A stretch of 64,000 bases of DNA from Mycolicibacterium porcinum (GTDB lineage Bacteria; Actinomycetota; Actinomycetes; Mycobacteriales; Mycobacteriaceae), in assembly GCA_002086835.1 (NCBI GenBank), contig MVIG01000003.1, positions 248,001 through 312,000 of the forward strand. The letters are read 5' to 3'. The position numbers and the translations under genes were made by a program. Shown here one piece after another: positions 52,779 to 61,644 of this stretch. The notes beneath the pieces are model-generated. The model did not search any database, was not told where the DNA came from, and worked only from the letters and a program-made list of their open reading frames with translations. The number at the start of each line of letters is the position of its first letter. Position 1 is the stretch's first letter.

Positions 52779-53468
52779 TCACGGCTGGAGGCGCTCGACT
52801 TGATCGCCGACCACGCGAATTCGGTTGTGCACCCGGTTCTCCCGGCCCTGCCAGAATTCGACGCTCTCCGGGGCGATCAGATATCCGCCCCAGTTCGGCG
52901 GCACCGGAACGGCATCGTAGGCGGCGAACCGCTCGGTCACCTCGGCGAACTGAGCCAGCAGTGCCTCCCGCGACGCGATCGGACCGGACTGCTGCGATGC
53001 CCAGGCGCCGAGCTGTGAACCTCGGGGGCGCTTCGACCAGTACGCCTCGGTGTCCTCACGGCTCACCTTGGTCACCGGCCCCCGCACGTGGACCTGACGC
53101 CCCAGCCTGTACCAGGGGAAGGTCGCCGACGCGTAGGGATGCGCGGCCAGCTGGGTCCCCTTGGCAGAGTCGTAGTTGGTGTAGAACGTGATGCCCGTCT
53201 CGTCCATGCTCTTGCACAACACCGTTCGGGTGACCGGTCTTCCCTCGTCGTCCGTGGTGGCGACCACCATGGCGTTGGGCTCGGGCGCCCCGGCCCGGTA
53301 CGCATCGGCCAGCCACGCGCGCAGCAACGTCAGCCAGCCGGTTTTCGGGTCCTCTCCGAGCCAGTCGAGGTCCAGGTCGCCGCAGCCGTCCTTCTCGACG
53401 TAGTCCACGCGCATGGCAGCCAGGTCGTGCTCGTGGTGATCAGGGGTGTGTCCAGATGGTCTTGCCAC
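52779..53468 (-). CDS. pdxH: Pyridoxamine 5'-phosphate oxidase PdxH
   Basis: 229 aa. FMN-binding motifs [40 protein letters not shown] and the C-terminal [20 protein letters not shown] followed by HNRI. Makes pyridoxal phosphate from PNP or PMP with oxygen. GTG start at 53468 follows TAGCGT by exactly 7 nt (leaderless), chosen over a later ATG. Divergent from citA across 41 nt. Confidence 0.94.
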   Translation of the reverse strand: MARPSGHTPDHHEHDLAAMRVDYVEKDGCGDLDLDWLGEDPKTGWLTLLRAWLADAYRAGAPEPNAMVVATTDDEGRPVTRTVLCKSMDETGITFYTNYDSAKGTQLAAHPYASATFPWYRLGRQVHVRGPVTKVSREDTEAYWSKRPRGSQLGAWASQQSGPIASREALLAQFAEVTERFAAYDAVPVPPNWGGYLIAPESVEFWQGRENRVHNRIRVVGDQVERLQP

Positions 53469-53509
53469 CGCGGTAACGCTACGCCTGGAGTTGGTGCAAG
53501 AATCTGGCC

Positions 53510-54628
53510 ATGCCAGCTGTACCGGAGGACTTCGTTGCCGGCCTCGAAGGCGTCGTCGCCTTCACCACCGAGATCGCCGAACCGGACAAGGACGGTGGTG
53601 CGCTGCGCTACCGGGGCGTGAACATCGAGGACCTGGTCGGCCACCGGGTCACCTTCGGGGACGTGTGGGGACTGCTGGTCGACGGCAGCTTCGGTACGGG
53701 CCTGCCCCCGGCCGAGCCGTTCCCGCTGCCGATTCACAGTGGCGACGTGCGAGTGGACGTCCAGGCCGGGCTGGCCATGCTGGCCCCGATCTGGGGCTAC
53801 GCACCGCTGTTGGACATCGACGACGACACCGCGCGCGACCAGCTGGCCCGGGCGTCGGTGATGGCGCTGTCCTACGTCGCCCAGTCCGCCCGCGGCATCT
53901 ACCGGCCCGCGGTGCCCCAGCGCACGATCGACGAATGTGACACGGTCACAGCACGTTTCATGACGCGCTGGCAGGGCGACCCCGATCCCAAGCATGTCGA
54001 GGCGATCGACGCCTACTGGGTCACCGCCGCCGAACACGGGATGAACGCGTCGACGTTCACCGCCCGGGTGATCGCCTCGACGGGCGCCGATGTCGCGGCT
54101 TCCCTGTCGGGTGCGGTGGGCGCGATGAGCGGACCGCTGCACGGCGGCGCCCCGGCCCGGGTGTTGCCGATGATCGAGGAGGTCGAGAAGACCGGTGACG
54201 CCCGCGCGGTGGTCAAGGGCATCCTGGATCGCGGTGACAAGCTGATGGGCTTCGGGCACCGCGTGTACCGCGCCGAGGACCCGCGGGCGCGGGTGCTGCG
54301 GGCCACCGCCAAACGCCTTGAGGCGCCCCGCTACGAGGTGGCCGCCGCGCTGGAGCAGGCGGCCCTGGCCGAGCTCCGTGAGCGCCGCCCGGACCGGGCC
54401 ATCGAGACCAACGTCGAGTTCTGGGCCGCGGTGATCCTGGACTTCGCCCAGGTCCCCGCCTCGATGATGCCCGCGATGTTCACCTGCGGGCGGACCGCCG
54501 GCTGGTGCGCGCACATCCTGGAGCAGAAGCGGCTGGGCAAACTGGTCCGCCCGGCCGCCATCTACGTCGGCCCCGAACCGCGCAGCGTGGAATCGGTCGC
54601 CGGATGGGACAAGATCGCCACGTCATGA
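53510..54628 (+). CDS. citA: Citrate synthase 2 CitA
   Basis: 372 aa, short citrate/2-methylcitrate synthase form. Catalytic His in [20 protein letters not shown], His in [16 protein letters not shown], and late Arg in [12 protein letters not shown]. Probable regulatory-insensitive second citrate synthase. Gene order with pdxH divergent and the DinB/maleylpyruvate isomerase-like gene overlapping by 4 nt at its end. Methylcitrate activity cannot be excluded from sequence. Confidence 0.94.
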   Translation: MPAVPEDFVAGLEGVVAFTTEIAEPDKDGGALRYRGVNIEDLVGHRVTFGDVWGLLVDGSFGTGLPPAEPFPLPIHSGDVRVDVQAGLAMLAPIWGYAPLLDIDDDTARDQLARASVMALSYVAQSARGIYRPAVPQRTIDECDTVTARFMTRWQGDPDPKHVEAIDAYWVTAAEHGMNASTFTARVIASTGADVAASLSGAVGAMSGPLHGGAPARVLPMIEEVEKTGDARAVVKGILDRGDKLMGFGHRVYRAEDPRARVLRATAKRLEAPRYEVAAALEQAALAELRERRPDRAIETNVEFWAAVILDFAQVPASMMPAMFTCGRTAGWCAHILEQKRLGKLVRPAAIYVGPEPRSVESVAGWDKIATS

Positions 54629-55239
54629 TCGGTGGCCGGGACGTCTTCGCTTCTGCAGCACACGCTTTCGCCCGTTTGGTGCAGGTGCTGCCTGCGGATT
54701 CGTTCGCTCGCCCCGGTTTGGGTGAGTGGGATCTGCGCGCGCTGGTGGGCCACACGTCGCGCTCGCTGGTCACGGTCAGCACATACCTGCAGTCGCCTGC
54801 GTCGACGGCCGACCTGGCCGGCCCGGTCGAGTACTACGCCGCCATGCGCGGGTTCATGTCCGACGCCGGCGCCGAGGCCATCATCGAGCGGGGCAGGCAG
54901 GCCGGGCGTGACCTGGGTTCAGATCCGGCCGCCGCGGTGGATGCGCTGGCGAGCCGGGCCCTGGACGACATCGACGACGCGGGAGACCCGTTGATCACCG
55001 TCATCGGTGGCTACGGCATCCGGTTGAGCGGTTACCTGCCGACCCGCATCTTCGAACTCGCCGTGCACAGCCTCGACATCGCCCGGGCCACAGGCCTTTC
55101 GGCCGACCTGCCGAAAGAGGTGCTGGAGGTGGCGAGCGTGCTGGCCACCCAGATCGCGGTGGAGCTGGGCGAGGGTGAGACGGTGCTGATGGCGCTGACC
55201 GGGCGTACCGAGCTGCCGAGGACCTTCTCCGTCACCTGA
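54625..55239 (+). CDS. Mycothiol-dependent maleylpyruvate isomerase-like (DinB fold) protein
   Basis: 204 aa. N-terminal helical domain FARPGLGEWDLRALVGHTSR with the His that binds metal in MDMPI/DinB proteins, and a second His in FELAVHSLDIARATG. Length fits the TIGR03086-like family common in mycothiol-making actinobacteria. ATG overlaps the citA stop by 4 nt, so they are co-translated. The exact reaction is not known. Confidence 0.85.
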   Translation: MIGGRDVFASAAHAFARLVQVLPADSFARPGLGEWDLRALVGHTSRSLVTVSTYLQSPASTADLAGPVEYYAAMRGFMSDAGAEAIIERGRQAGRDLGSDPAAAVDALASRALDDIDDAGDPLITVIGGYGIRLSGYLPTRIFELAVHSLDIARATGLSADLPKEVLEVASVLATQIAVELGEGETVLMALTGRTELPRTFSVT

Positions 55240-55362
55240 TCTCTCTCTCGGCCGTTGGTGCGCGTGTCAGACCCCGGTGGTTGCATGGGACGTGTCCGGC
55301 GATGAGATCCGCCCGCCGCGCGGGTCTGCATTGAGTCCGCTCACCGATATCAGGAGAAAACC

Positions 55363-55815
55363 ATGGCGATCGAAGTAACACCCGCAGTCACTCCGCACCT
55401 CGTTGTCGACGACGCCGCAGCGGCAATCGATTTCTACGTCAAGGCGTTCGGCGCCACCGAATTGGGCCGTGTCCCCGGGCCTGACGGCAAGCTCGTGCAC
55501 GCCGCACTGACCATCAACGGGTCGACGGTCATGCTCAACGACGACTTTCCCGACTACAACGACGGCAAGTCGTCGACGCCCAAGGCCCTGGGCGGCACCC
55601 CGGTGACCATCCACCTCACCGTGACCGATGTCGAGGAGAAGTTCGCCCGCGCGGTCGAGGCGGGCGCCGAGGTGGTCGCGGAGTTGGAAGACCAGTTCTG
55701 GGGCGACCGGTACGGCGTCGTGCGCGACCCGTTCGGGCACCAGTGGTCACTCGGACAGCCTGTCCGCGAGGTCAGCATGGACGAGATCGAACAGGCGATG
55801 AAGTCCGGGCAGTAG
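55363..55815 (+). CDS. VOC-fold (glyoxalase/PhnB-like) protein
   Basis: 150 aa, two-module beta fold: TPHLVVDDAAAAIDFYVKAF, then VTIHLTVTDVEEKFARAVEA and DRYGVVRDPFGHQWSLGQPV. Resembles the PhnB-like group and M. tuberculosis Rv0887c in the same neighbourhood. CAGGAG lies 8 nt before ATG. It may bind metal through few of the usual ligands; function unknown. Confidence 0.9.
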   Translation: MAIEVTPAVTPHLVVDDAAAAIDFYVKAFGATELGRVPGPDGKLVHAALTINGSTVMLNDDFPDYNDGKSSTPKALGGTPVTIHLTVTDVEEKFARAVEAGAEVVAELEDQFWGDRYGVVRDPFGHQWSLGQPVREVSMDEIEQAMKSGQ

Positions 55816-55833
55816 CCCCTCGGCCGCTCTCTC

Positions 55834-55873
55834 GGCCTGCCTCCCGTCGCCCCTGGTGACGTCGAGGCAGGCC
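55834..55873. terminator. Hairpin after VOC gene
   Basis: GGCCTGCCTC (55834-55843) pairs exactly with GAGGCAGGCC (55864-55873), with an inner GTC/GAC stem; no T-tract. It separates the VOC gene from the acetyltransferase gene downstream. Confidence 0.65.
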
Positions 55874-55926
55874 TGGGGTCCGCGCGGCTACCCGGAAGTC
55901 GCGGCGCCCAGTGGCATCCTGAGCGG

Positions 55927-56469
55927 GTGATCGACGTCGTGGTCGCCGAGCCCGGCGAACTGAGTCCAGACGTCTTGAGCTCGGCCGAGATGTTGGTCCG
56001 CTCGGCATTCGGCGACGATTTCCGCGAGTACGACTGGCTGCACGGGGTCGACGGCGTACACGTGTTGATCACCAAGGATCGCGAGTTGCTGGCGCACGCC
56101 GCCGTCGTGCCCCGCACGGTTCGCCACGCGGACCACGTCTTCGACACCGGCTACGTCGAAGCTGTCGCCGTGCGCAGCGACCAGCAGGGCCGCGGCCTGG
56201 GCCGGCTGCTGATGGACCAGACCGAATCGATCATTCGCACCCGCCACGACCTCGGCGCACTCGCCGCGGTGGAGAGCGCTGCCCAGTTCTATGCCGCCCG
56301 CGGCTGGCAACCCTGGGTCGGTCCGACCCAGGCCGACACCCCCGACGGGGTCATCGACACCTACGACCCGACCGACCGGATCTTCCTGCTGCCGACGGAC
56401 GCCACGTCTCACGATTTCGCGCCGTCGATACCGCTGATCTGCGATTGGCGCGCCGGCGACCTCTGGTAG
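55927..56469 (+). CDS. aac(2'): Aminoglycoside 2'-N-acetyltransferase, AAC(2')-I type
   Basis: 180 aa GNAT enzyme, length as in mycobacterial AAC(2')-I (about 181). Shared landmarks include FGDDFREYDWLHGVDGVHVL, YVEAVAVRSDQQGRGLGRLL with the acetyl-CoA pyrophosphate loop, YAARGWQPWVGPT and the terminal CDWRAGDLW. Transfers acetyl from acetyl-CoA to the 2'-amino group of gentamicin-like drugs in vitro. The natural role in mycobacteria may be other amines or peptidoglycan. GTG start. Not linked to mobile DNA, so intrinsic. Divergence from Mtb AAC(2')-Ic is substantial by eye. Confidence 0.88.
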   Translation: MIDVVVAEPGELSPDVLSSAEMLVRSAFGDDFREYDWLHGVDGVHVLITKDRELLAHAAVVPRTVRHADHVFDTGYVEAVAVRSDQQGRGLGRLLMDQTESIIRTRHDLGALAAVESAAQFYAARGWQPWVGPTQADTPDGVIDTYDPTDRIFLLPTDATSHDFAPSIPLICDWRAGDLW

Positions 56470-56554
56470 CCGAAGCCTGACCGGCTCCGCACAGTTCATA
56501 CTGGGTGCCGCGCATGCCCCGTAGATGTGCCATCCCGCAGCACGAAGGAGACCG

Positions 56555-57172
56555 ATGAACGCCCAGCCGACCGACACCACGCCGGCTGCTCGTGCGGTGC
56601 GCTGGCGGGTCGTGGACATCGTCGTCGCCAGCGTCCTCGCGACCGCCGCCGGGCTCGTATTCGTCGTGTGGAACATCGCGTCCAACCCGATCAGCGCACC
56701 GCTCAGCGCGCTGCTTCCCGGGTTACAGGCACTGCTCGCCGGCGGCTGGTTGTTCGCCGGGGTGCTCACCGCCCTGGTGATCCGCAAACCGGGTGCCGCC
56801 CTGTACGGCGAGCTCGTCGCCGCCACGGTGTCGGCACTGGTCGGCAACCAGTGGGGCGTGCTCACCCTCGAGTCAGGCCTGGTGCAGGGCGTCGGCGCGG
56901 AACTGGTCTTCGCGGTGTTCCTGTACCGCCGTTGGGGATTGCCCGTCGCGCTGCTGGCCGGCGCGGTCGCCGGATTGGCACTGGCCGTCAACGACCTCAT
57001 TCTGTGGTACCCCGGTTCGGCGAACACCTTCGCCGCGATCTACACGGCGTCGGCGATCGTCTCCGGCACCCTCGTCGCCGGCCTGTTGTCCTGGTTCGCG
57101 GTCAGAGGTCTGGCGAAGACCGGAGCACTGAGCCGGTTCGCCTCGGGCCGGATCGGCCCCGACGCTCGATGA
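56555..57172 (+). CDS. ykoE: ECF transporter S component, YkoE-like
   Basis: 205 aa with about six spans. Sequence hallmarks of YkoE: VVDIVVASVLATAAGLVFVV, ISAPLSALLPGLQALLAGGW, GNQWGVLTLESGLVQG, NDLILWYPG. In B. subtilis YkoEDC is linked to hydroxymethylpyrimidine/thiamine uptake. GAAGGAGA precedes ATG; the stop overlaps the ATPase start by 4 nt. No TPP riboswitch is visible in the 85 nt upstream, so the substrate stays tentative. Confidence 0.88.
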   Translation: MNAQPTDTTPAARAVRWRVVDIVVASVLATAAGLVFVVWNIASNPISAPLSALLPGLQALLAGGWLFAGVLTALVIRKPGAALYGELVAATVSALVGNQWGVLTLESGLVQGVGAELVFAVFLYRRWGLPVALLAGAVAGLALAVNDLILWYPGSANTFAAIYTASAIVSGTLVAGLLSWFAVRGLAKTGALSRFASGRIGPDAR

Positions 57173-58671
57173 GCTCACTGCACGGACCTGGTGCCACTGT
57201 CACGGCGCACAACTGGGGCTGGAGCCACGCCGGACGCGCCGCCTGGGCCGTGCGCGACCTCGACCTGCGGATCGAACCCGGCGAACGCGTGATGCTGCTC
57301 GGCCCGTCCGGCGCCGGGAAATCGACTCTGCTGCACGGCATCGCCGGGCTGCTCGGCGGGGCCGACGAAGGCAGGCAGACCGGCAGCCTGCTGGTCGACG
57401 GCCGCCCACCCGGTGAACAGCGCCACCGGATCGGCATGGTGCTACAGGATCCCGACTCCCAGGTGATCCTGTCCCGGATCGGGGACGACGTCGCGTTCGG
57501 CATGGAGAACTTCGGCGTCGACCGCGAACAGATCTGGCCTCGCGTCCGCGCCGCGCTGGACGCTGTCGGACTGAATCTCGCTTTGTCCCAAACCACTTCG
57601 GAGCTGTCCGGCGGGCAGAAACAGCGCCTCGCACTGGCCGGGGTGATCGCCATGGATCCCGGCCTCATCCTGCTCGACGAACCCACGGCCAACCTCGATC
57701 CCGCCGGGGTCCGCGAAGTGCGGGAGGCCGTGGCCGCATCGATCGCGCGCACCGGTGCGACGCTCATCGTCGTCGAGCACCGCACCGAGATGTGGCTACC
57801 GGTCATCGACCGGGTGATCGTGCTGGGCGCCGACGGTGAGGTGATCGCCGACGGCACCCCGGACCAGACCATCCGGCGCAACCATGACTACCTGGTCCGC
57901 TCGGGCGTCTGGGTACCTGACACCCCGCTGCCCGAGATCGACCGCCACCGTCATCGCGCAACCGGGTCATTGCTGCACGCAGCAGATCTGGCCCTCGCCC
58001 ACCCCGGCGATCCGCCCATGCAGGTCGGGTTGGATTTCGAGATCTCGCCCGGCCAGACCACGGTGATCACCGGCCCGAACGGGGCGGGTAAGTCGACGCT
58101 GGCACTCACCATCGGCGGGCTGCTGCCTGCACCGTCCGGCCGGCTGGAGGCAGCTGCCGACTTCGCACCCTCCCCGTCGCGGCGACAACCCATCAAGTGG
58201 CGGTCGAAGGAACTGCTCACGCGCATCGGCAGCGTGTTCCAGGATCCCGAGCACCAGTTCCTCACCGGCACGGTGCGCGACGAACTGGCATTGGGCCCCA
58301 AGGCGATCAAGCTCGGCCACACCGAGATCACCGCACGCACCGACGAACTCCTGGAACGCCTGCACCTGACCCGACTCGCCGAGGTGAACCCGTACACGCT
58401 CTCCGGCGGGGAGAAGCGCCGCCTGTCGGTCGCCACGATGCTGGCCACCGCACCCAAGGTGATCATTCTCGACGAGCCCACATTCGGGCAGGACCGCCGC
58501 ACCTGGGAAGAACTGACCCGCCTGCTCGCCGAGATCGCCGACGCCGGAACGGCCGTCGTGGCGGCCACCCACGATCTCGACTTCGCCACCCTGCTCGCCG
58601 ACGCCAGGATCGAACTACCGGACTGGGAGCCGACGACGGAGGCGGAGCCCACCCCGGGAACGACGCCATGA
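57169..58671 (+). CDS. ykoD: ECF transporter double ATPase, YkoD-like
   Basis: 500 aa with two ABC ATPase domains. First: Walker A GPSGAGKST, signature LSGGQKQRLALAGV, Walker B LILLDEPTANLDP. Second: GPNGAGKSTLALTIGGL, LSGGEKRRLSVATM, VIILDEPTFGQDRR. Both sites look intact. A fused pair of energy-coupling ATPases for a vitamin transporter. Overlaps the S component and T component genes by 4 nt each, making a tight operon. Confidence 0.93.
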   Translation: MSSLHGPGATVTAHNWGWSHAGRAAWAVRDLDLRIEPGERVMLLGPSGAGKSTLLHGIAGLLGGADEGRQTGSLLVDGRPPGEQRHRIGMVLQDPDSQVILSRIGDDVAFGMENFGVDREQIWPRVRAALDAVGLNLALSQTTSELSGGQKQRLALAGVIAMDPGLILLDEPTANLDPAGVREVREAVAASIARTGATLIVVEHRTEMWLPVIDRVIVLGADGEVIADGTPDQTIRRNHDYLVRSGVWVPDTPLPEIDRHRHRATGSLLHAADLALAHPGDPPMQVGLDFEISPGQTTVITGPNGAGKSTLALTIGGLLPAPSGRLEAAADFAPSPSRRQPIKWRSKELLTRIGSVFQDPEHQFLTGTVRDELALGPKAIKLGHTEITARTDELLERLHLTRLAEVNPYTLSGGEKRRLSVATMLATAPKVIILDEPTFGQDRRTWEELTRLLAEIADAGTAVVAATHDLDFATLLADARIELPDWEPTTEAEPTPGTTP

Positions 58672-59411
58672 TCAATCCGGTCGCGCGACTGCTCACCGCC
58701 CTGATCATCGCGGCAGCGCTGGTGCTTTCGGTGGACTGGGTTTCGGCGCTGACCGCGCTGATCGGTGAGATCGTGCTGTTCGCCGCGATCGGTGTGACGC
58801 TGCGCGCGGCGTTGATCCGGGGCGCGGTGGTCCTGGTGGCGGCCGCGCTCACGGCCGTGACCATCCTGCTCTACGGGCAGACCGCCGGGACCGTGTACTG
58901 GCACTTCTTCCTCGTCACGATCAGTGACGGGTCCATCGCGCTGGCGCTGGCCACCTTTCTTCGCGTGCTGGCCATCGCGCTGCCCTCCGTCATCCTGTTC
59001 ATCGACGTCGAATCCACCGAGCTGGCAGACGGTTTGGGGCAGGTGTTGCGGCTCCCGGCCCGGTTCGTGATCGGTGCACTGGCCGGCCTGCGCATGGTCG
59101 GGCTGCTCGGGCAGGACTGGCAATACCTCGGCTACGCCCGCCGGGCCCGCGGCGTGGCCGACCACGCCAGGGTGCGGCGGATCGCGGGCCAGGCGTTCGC
59201 ACTGCTGGTGTTCGCCGTACGACGCGGATCGAAGCTGGCCACCGCGATGGAGGCACGTGGCTTCGGCGCCTACCCGGATCGGACCTGGGCCCGCCCATCT
59301 CCGTTCGGAGCACGCGAATTCGGCTTGATCGCCGCGGGATTCGCCATCGCGGCGGCCGCGATCGCGGTGTCGGTGGCGTGCGGGACATGGAACTTCATTG
59401 GTGCTCGATGA
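58668..59411 (+). CDS. ykoC: ECF transporter T component, YkoC-like
   Basis: 247 aa, about five spans. The two coupling motifs typical of T components are seen at RARGVADHARV and MEARGFGAYPDRTW (A-R-G form). Transmits ATPase movement to the substrate-binding YkoE. Start ATG overlaps the ATPase stop by 4 nt. A P-loop kinase gene starts inside its last 11 nt. Confidence 0.92.
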   Translation: MINPVARLLTALIIAAALVLSVDWVSALTALIGEIVLFAAIGVTLRAALIRGAVVLVAAALTAVTILLYGQTAGTVYWHFFLVTISDGSIALALATFLRVLAIALPSVILFIDVESTELADGLGQVLRLPARFVIGALAGLRMVGLLGQDWQYLGYARRARGVADHARVRRIAGQAFALLVFAVRRGSKLATAMEARGFGAYPDRTWARPSPFGAREFGLIAAGFAIAAAAIAVSVACGTWNFIGAR

Positions 59412-59949
59412 CGTCCTGCGCCGCCTCGGCGCAGCAGCCACGACGGTCCTGATCGACGGCCGGTCCGGGTCGGGAAAATCCACGCTGGCCGTCGAGCTGC
59501 ACAATGCCTGGGCCGGCAGTGTCGTCGTCCGGCTCGACGACATCTACCCGGGCTGGGACGGACTGCTCTGGGCCGCAGACCATGTGCAGCGCTCACTGCT
59601 GGAGCCGCGGGCCGTCGGGGACACGGGCTCCTGGCGGCAATGGGACTGGGCAACAGGCGGACCCGCCGGCTGGCACACCGTCGAACCCGGACAACGACTC
59701 GTCGTCGAGGGCATCGGCGCACTCACCCCGGCCACCCGGGCCCTTGCGGACCTGGGTATCTGGGTGGATGCCGACGACGCCGAGCGCAAGCGCCGGGCAT
59801 TGGAGCGCGACGGGGACACCTACCGGCCGCACTGGGACCGATGGGCCGCCCAGGAGGACGAGTTCATCACCCGGTTCCAGCCGAGGGCATGCGCGGACCT
59901 GATCGCGGAGCCCACCGCGCGCGGATTCGAATTCACCGCGCGCCGTTAG
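59401..59949 (+). CDS. P-loop kinase, uridine-kinase-like
   Basis: 182 aa from GTG 59401 (a TTG 3 nt earlier is possible). Walker A DGRSGSGKSTLAVEL, then VRLDDIYPGW (DD motif), WDWATGG and LVVEGIGAL, the pattern of the uridine kinase/phosphoribulokinase class in actinobacterial small kinases. Overlaps ykoC by 11 nt, so it may phosphorylate the vitamin precursor brought in by the transporter. The actual substrate is unproven. Convergent with fprB. Confidence 0.85.
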   Translation: MLDDVLRRLGAAATTVLIDGRSGSGKSTLAVELHNAWAGSVVVRLDDIYPGWDGLLWAADHVQRSLLEPRAVGDTGSWRQWDWATGGPAGWHTVEPGQRLVVEGIGALTPATRALADLGIWVDADDAERKRRALERDGDTYRPHWDRWAAQEDEFITRFQPRACADLIAEPTARGFEFTARR

Positions 59950-59956
59950 CGCTGCC

Positions 59957-61615
59957 TCAGCGCAAGCCCGCCAGAACCCGTTGCCGCATGGTCGGTTTCG
60001 GTGCCGTCGCGGCGACCGCGACCATCTCGTCGACCGAGGTGAACTTGTCACGCGGCCGGTCCGCGCCACCACGGACGATCTCGGCGGCGTCGATCGCCTG
60101 CCACCCGGCGGCGTCGACCATGGCGGGCTGGCGCGTGCGCACCAGCTTCTCCAACGCGGCGGCCTTGTGCACCGGGTCGGTCAGGACACCGGCGTTGTAG
60201 TCGTCGACCAGCTGGTGCACGGTCTGCGCCGCGCACGACTTGTTGGTGCCGATGAAGCCGGTGGGCCCACGCTTGATCCAGCCGGCCACGTAGGCGCCCG
60301 CCGCGTCACGGACGCGTCCGGCGTCGTTGGGCACGACGGCCGCGTCGTCGTCGAACGGAAGGTCGGCAATTGCCTTGCCGCGGTAGCCGATCGAGGTCAG
60401 CACGAGCCCGGCGTCGAGCGTGCGCACCTCATCGGTTCCGGTGACGCCGAACTCGATGCCGCTCACGCGGTCCTCACCGAGGACGCGCTGGGGGGTCAGG
60501 CGGTAGGCCAGCCGGATCCGCGGCCGGGTCAGCGGCGCGGAGGCATTGCCCAGCTTGGCCAGGATCTCCAGCTTGTTGCGGGTCAACGGATCCGTCTCGC
60601 GGGCCAGATCCGCCACCACCAGCTGGTGATCGGCCTCGTCGAGCACAACGTCACAGCTGGCGGTCAGGCCGATCAGCTCGGGCAGGGTGAAGGCAGACTC
60701 CGCGGGGCCGCGGCGGGCCGCGATCACCACCTCGGAAACCTTCGAGGTACGCAGGGCCGCCAGCGCGTGATCGGAGATGTCGGTGCGGGCCAACACATCC
60801 GGATCGGTGGTGAGGATCCGGGCCACGTCGAATGCGACGTTGCCGTTGCCCACGATGACCACCCGCTCGTGGCTCAGATCCACGGGCAGATCGGTGAACT
60901 CGGGATGCCCGTTGATCCACGCCACCATCTCGGTGGCCGTCCCGGTGCCGGGCAACTCCATGCCGTCGATGGCGAGGCGCCGATCGTTGGGCGCACCCAC
61001 CGCGTACAGCACGGCGTGATGGTGTTCCAGCAGGTCGGCATGCGACAGGTGCTTGCCCACCTCGACGTTGAGGAAGAACTTGAACCCGGGTTGCTTGGCG
61101 ATGACGTCGAACAGGCGCGTCACCCGCTTGGTGCTCTGGTGGTCCGGCGCCACGCCGGCCCGCACCAGGCCGTAGGGGGTCGGCAGCTTCTCGAAGACGT
61201 TGACCCGCACGCCCCGCTGAGTCAGCAGCTCGTCGGCCGCGTACATGGCCGCCGGGCCGGAGCCCACGATCGCCACCGTCAACGGCGTGCCCCCGCGCGC
61301 CTCCACCTTCGGCGCCGCGATCACCGGCGCCAGCTTGGACGTCGGCGGCAACTTGCCCTCGCGCTTCGGATAGAAGGCGGCGTTGAGCTCGATGAAGGGC
61401 AGCTGCTTCTCGGTCAGCCGGGTATCGGCTTCGATCGCGCCGACCGGGCACGCGCTCACACACGCGCCACAGTCCACACAGGCGTCGGGATCGATGTAGA
61501 GCATCTCGGCCGTCGCGAAGCCCGGCTCATCCGGTGACGGATGGATGCAGTTAACCGGACACGCGTAGACACAGGACCCGTCGCTACAACACGACTGGGT
61601 GATCACATGGGGCAT
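59957..61615 (-). CDS. fprB: Ferredoxin-fused NADPH-ferredoxin reductase FprB
   Basis: 552 aa. Residues 1-75 form a 7Fe or 8Fe ferredoxin with clusters CCSDGSCVYACPVNC and CVDCGACVSACPVGA. The rest is an adrenodoxin-reductase-like flavoprotein: FAD motif VAIVGSGPAAMYAADELL, NADP motif VIVGNGNVAFDVARIL, and late GWIKRGPTGFIGTNK. Passes electrons from NADPH to ferredoxin and on to P450s or oxygenases. ATG start; the next gene upstream in the same direction is a diiron oxygenase (29-nt gap), a plausible electron acceptor. Confidence 0.95.
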   Translation of the reverse strand: MPHVITQSCCSDGSCVYACPVNCIHPSPDEPGFATAEMLYIDPDACVDCGACVSACPVGAIEADTRLTEKQLPFIELNAAFYPKREGKLPPTSKLAPVIAAPKVEARGGTPLTVAIVGSGPAAMYAADELLTQRGVRVNVFEKLPTPYGLVRAGVAPDHQSTKRVTRLFDVIAKQPGFKFFLNVEVGKHLSHADLLEHHHAVLYAVGAPNDRRLAIDGMELPGTGTATEMVAWINGHPEFTDLPVDLSHERVVIVGNGNVAFDVARILTTDPDVLARTDISDHALAALRTSKVSEVVIAARRGPAESAFTLPELIGLTASCDVVLDEADHQLVVADLARETDPLTRNKLEILAKLGNASAPLTRPRIRLAYRLTPQRVLGEDRVSGIEFGVTGTDEVRTLDAGLVLTSIGYRGKAIADLPFDDDAAVVPNDAGRVRDAAGAYVAGWIKRGPTGFIGTNKSCAAQTVHQLVDDYNAGVLTDPVHKAAALEKLVRTRQPAMVDAAGWQAIDAAEIVRGGADRPRDKFTSVDEMVAVAATAPKPTMRQRVLAGLR

Positions 61616-61644
61616 AACTAACCTTCGACCCTCCGGGGCGAGCT

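Noticed and set aside
56470-56554. Possible TPP riboswitch before the YkoEDC-like operon
   Set aside because: The conserved CTGAGA and ACCTGAT blocks are not seen, and the gap is too short for the full aptamer.
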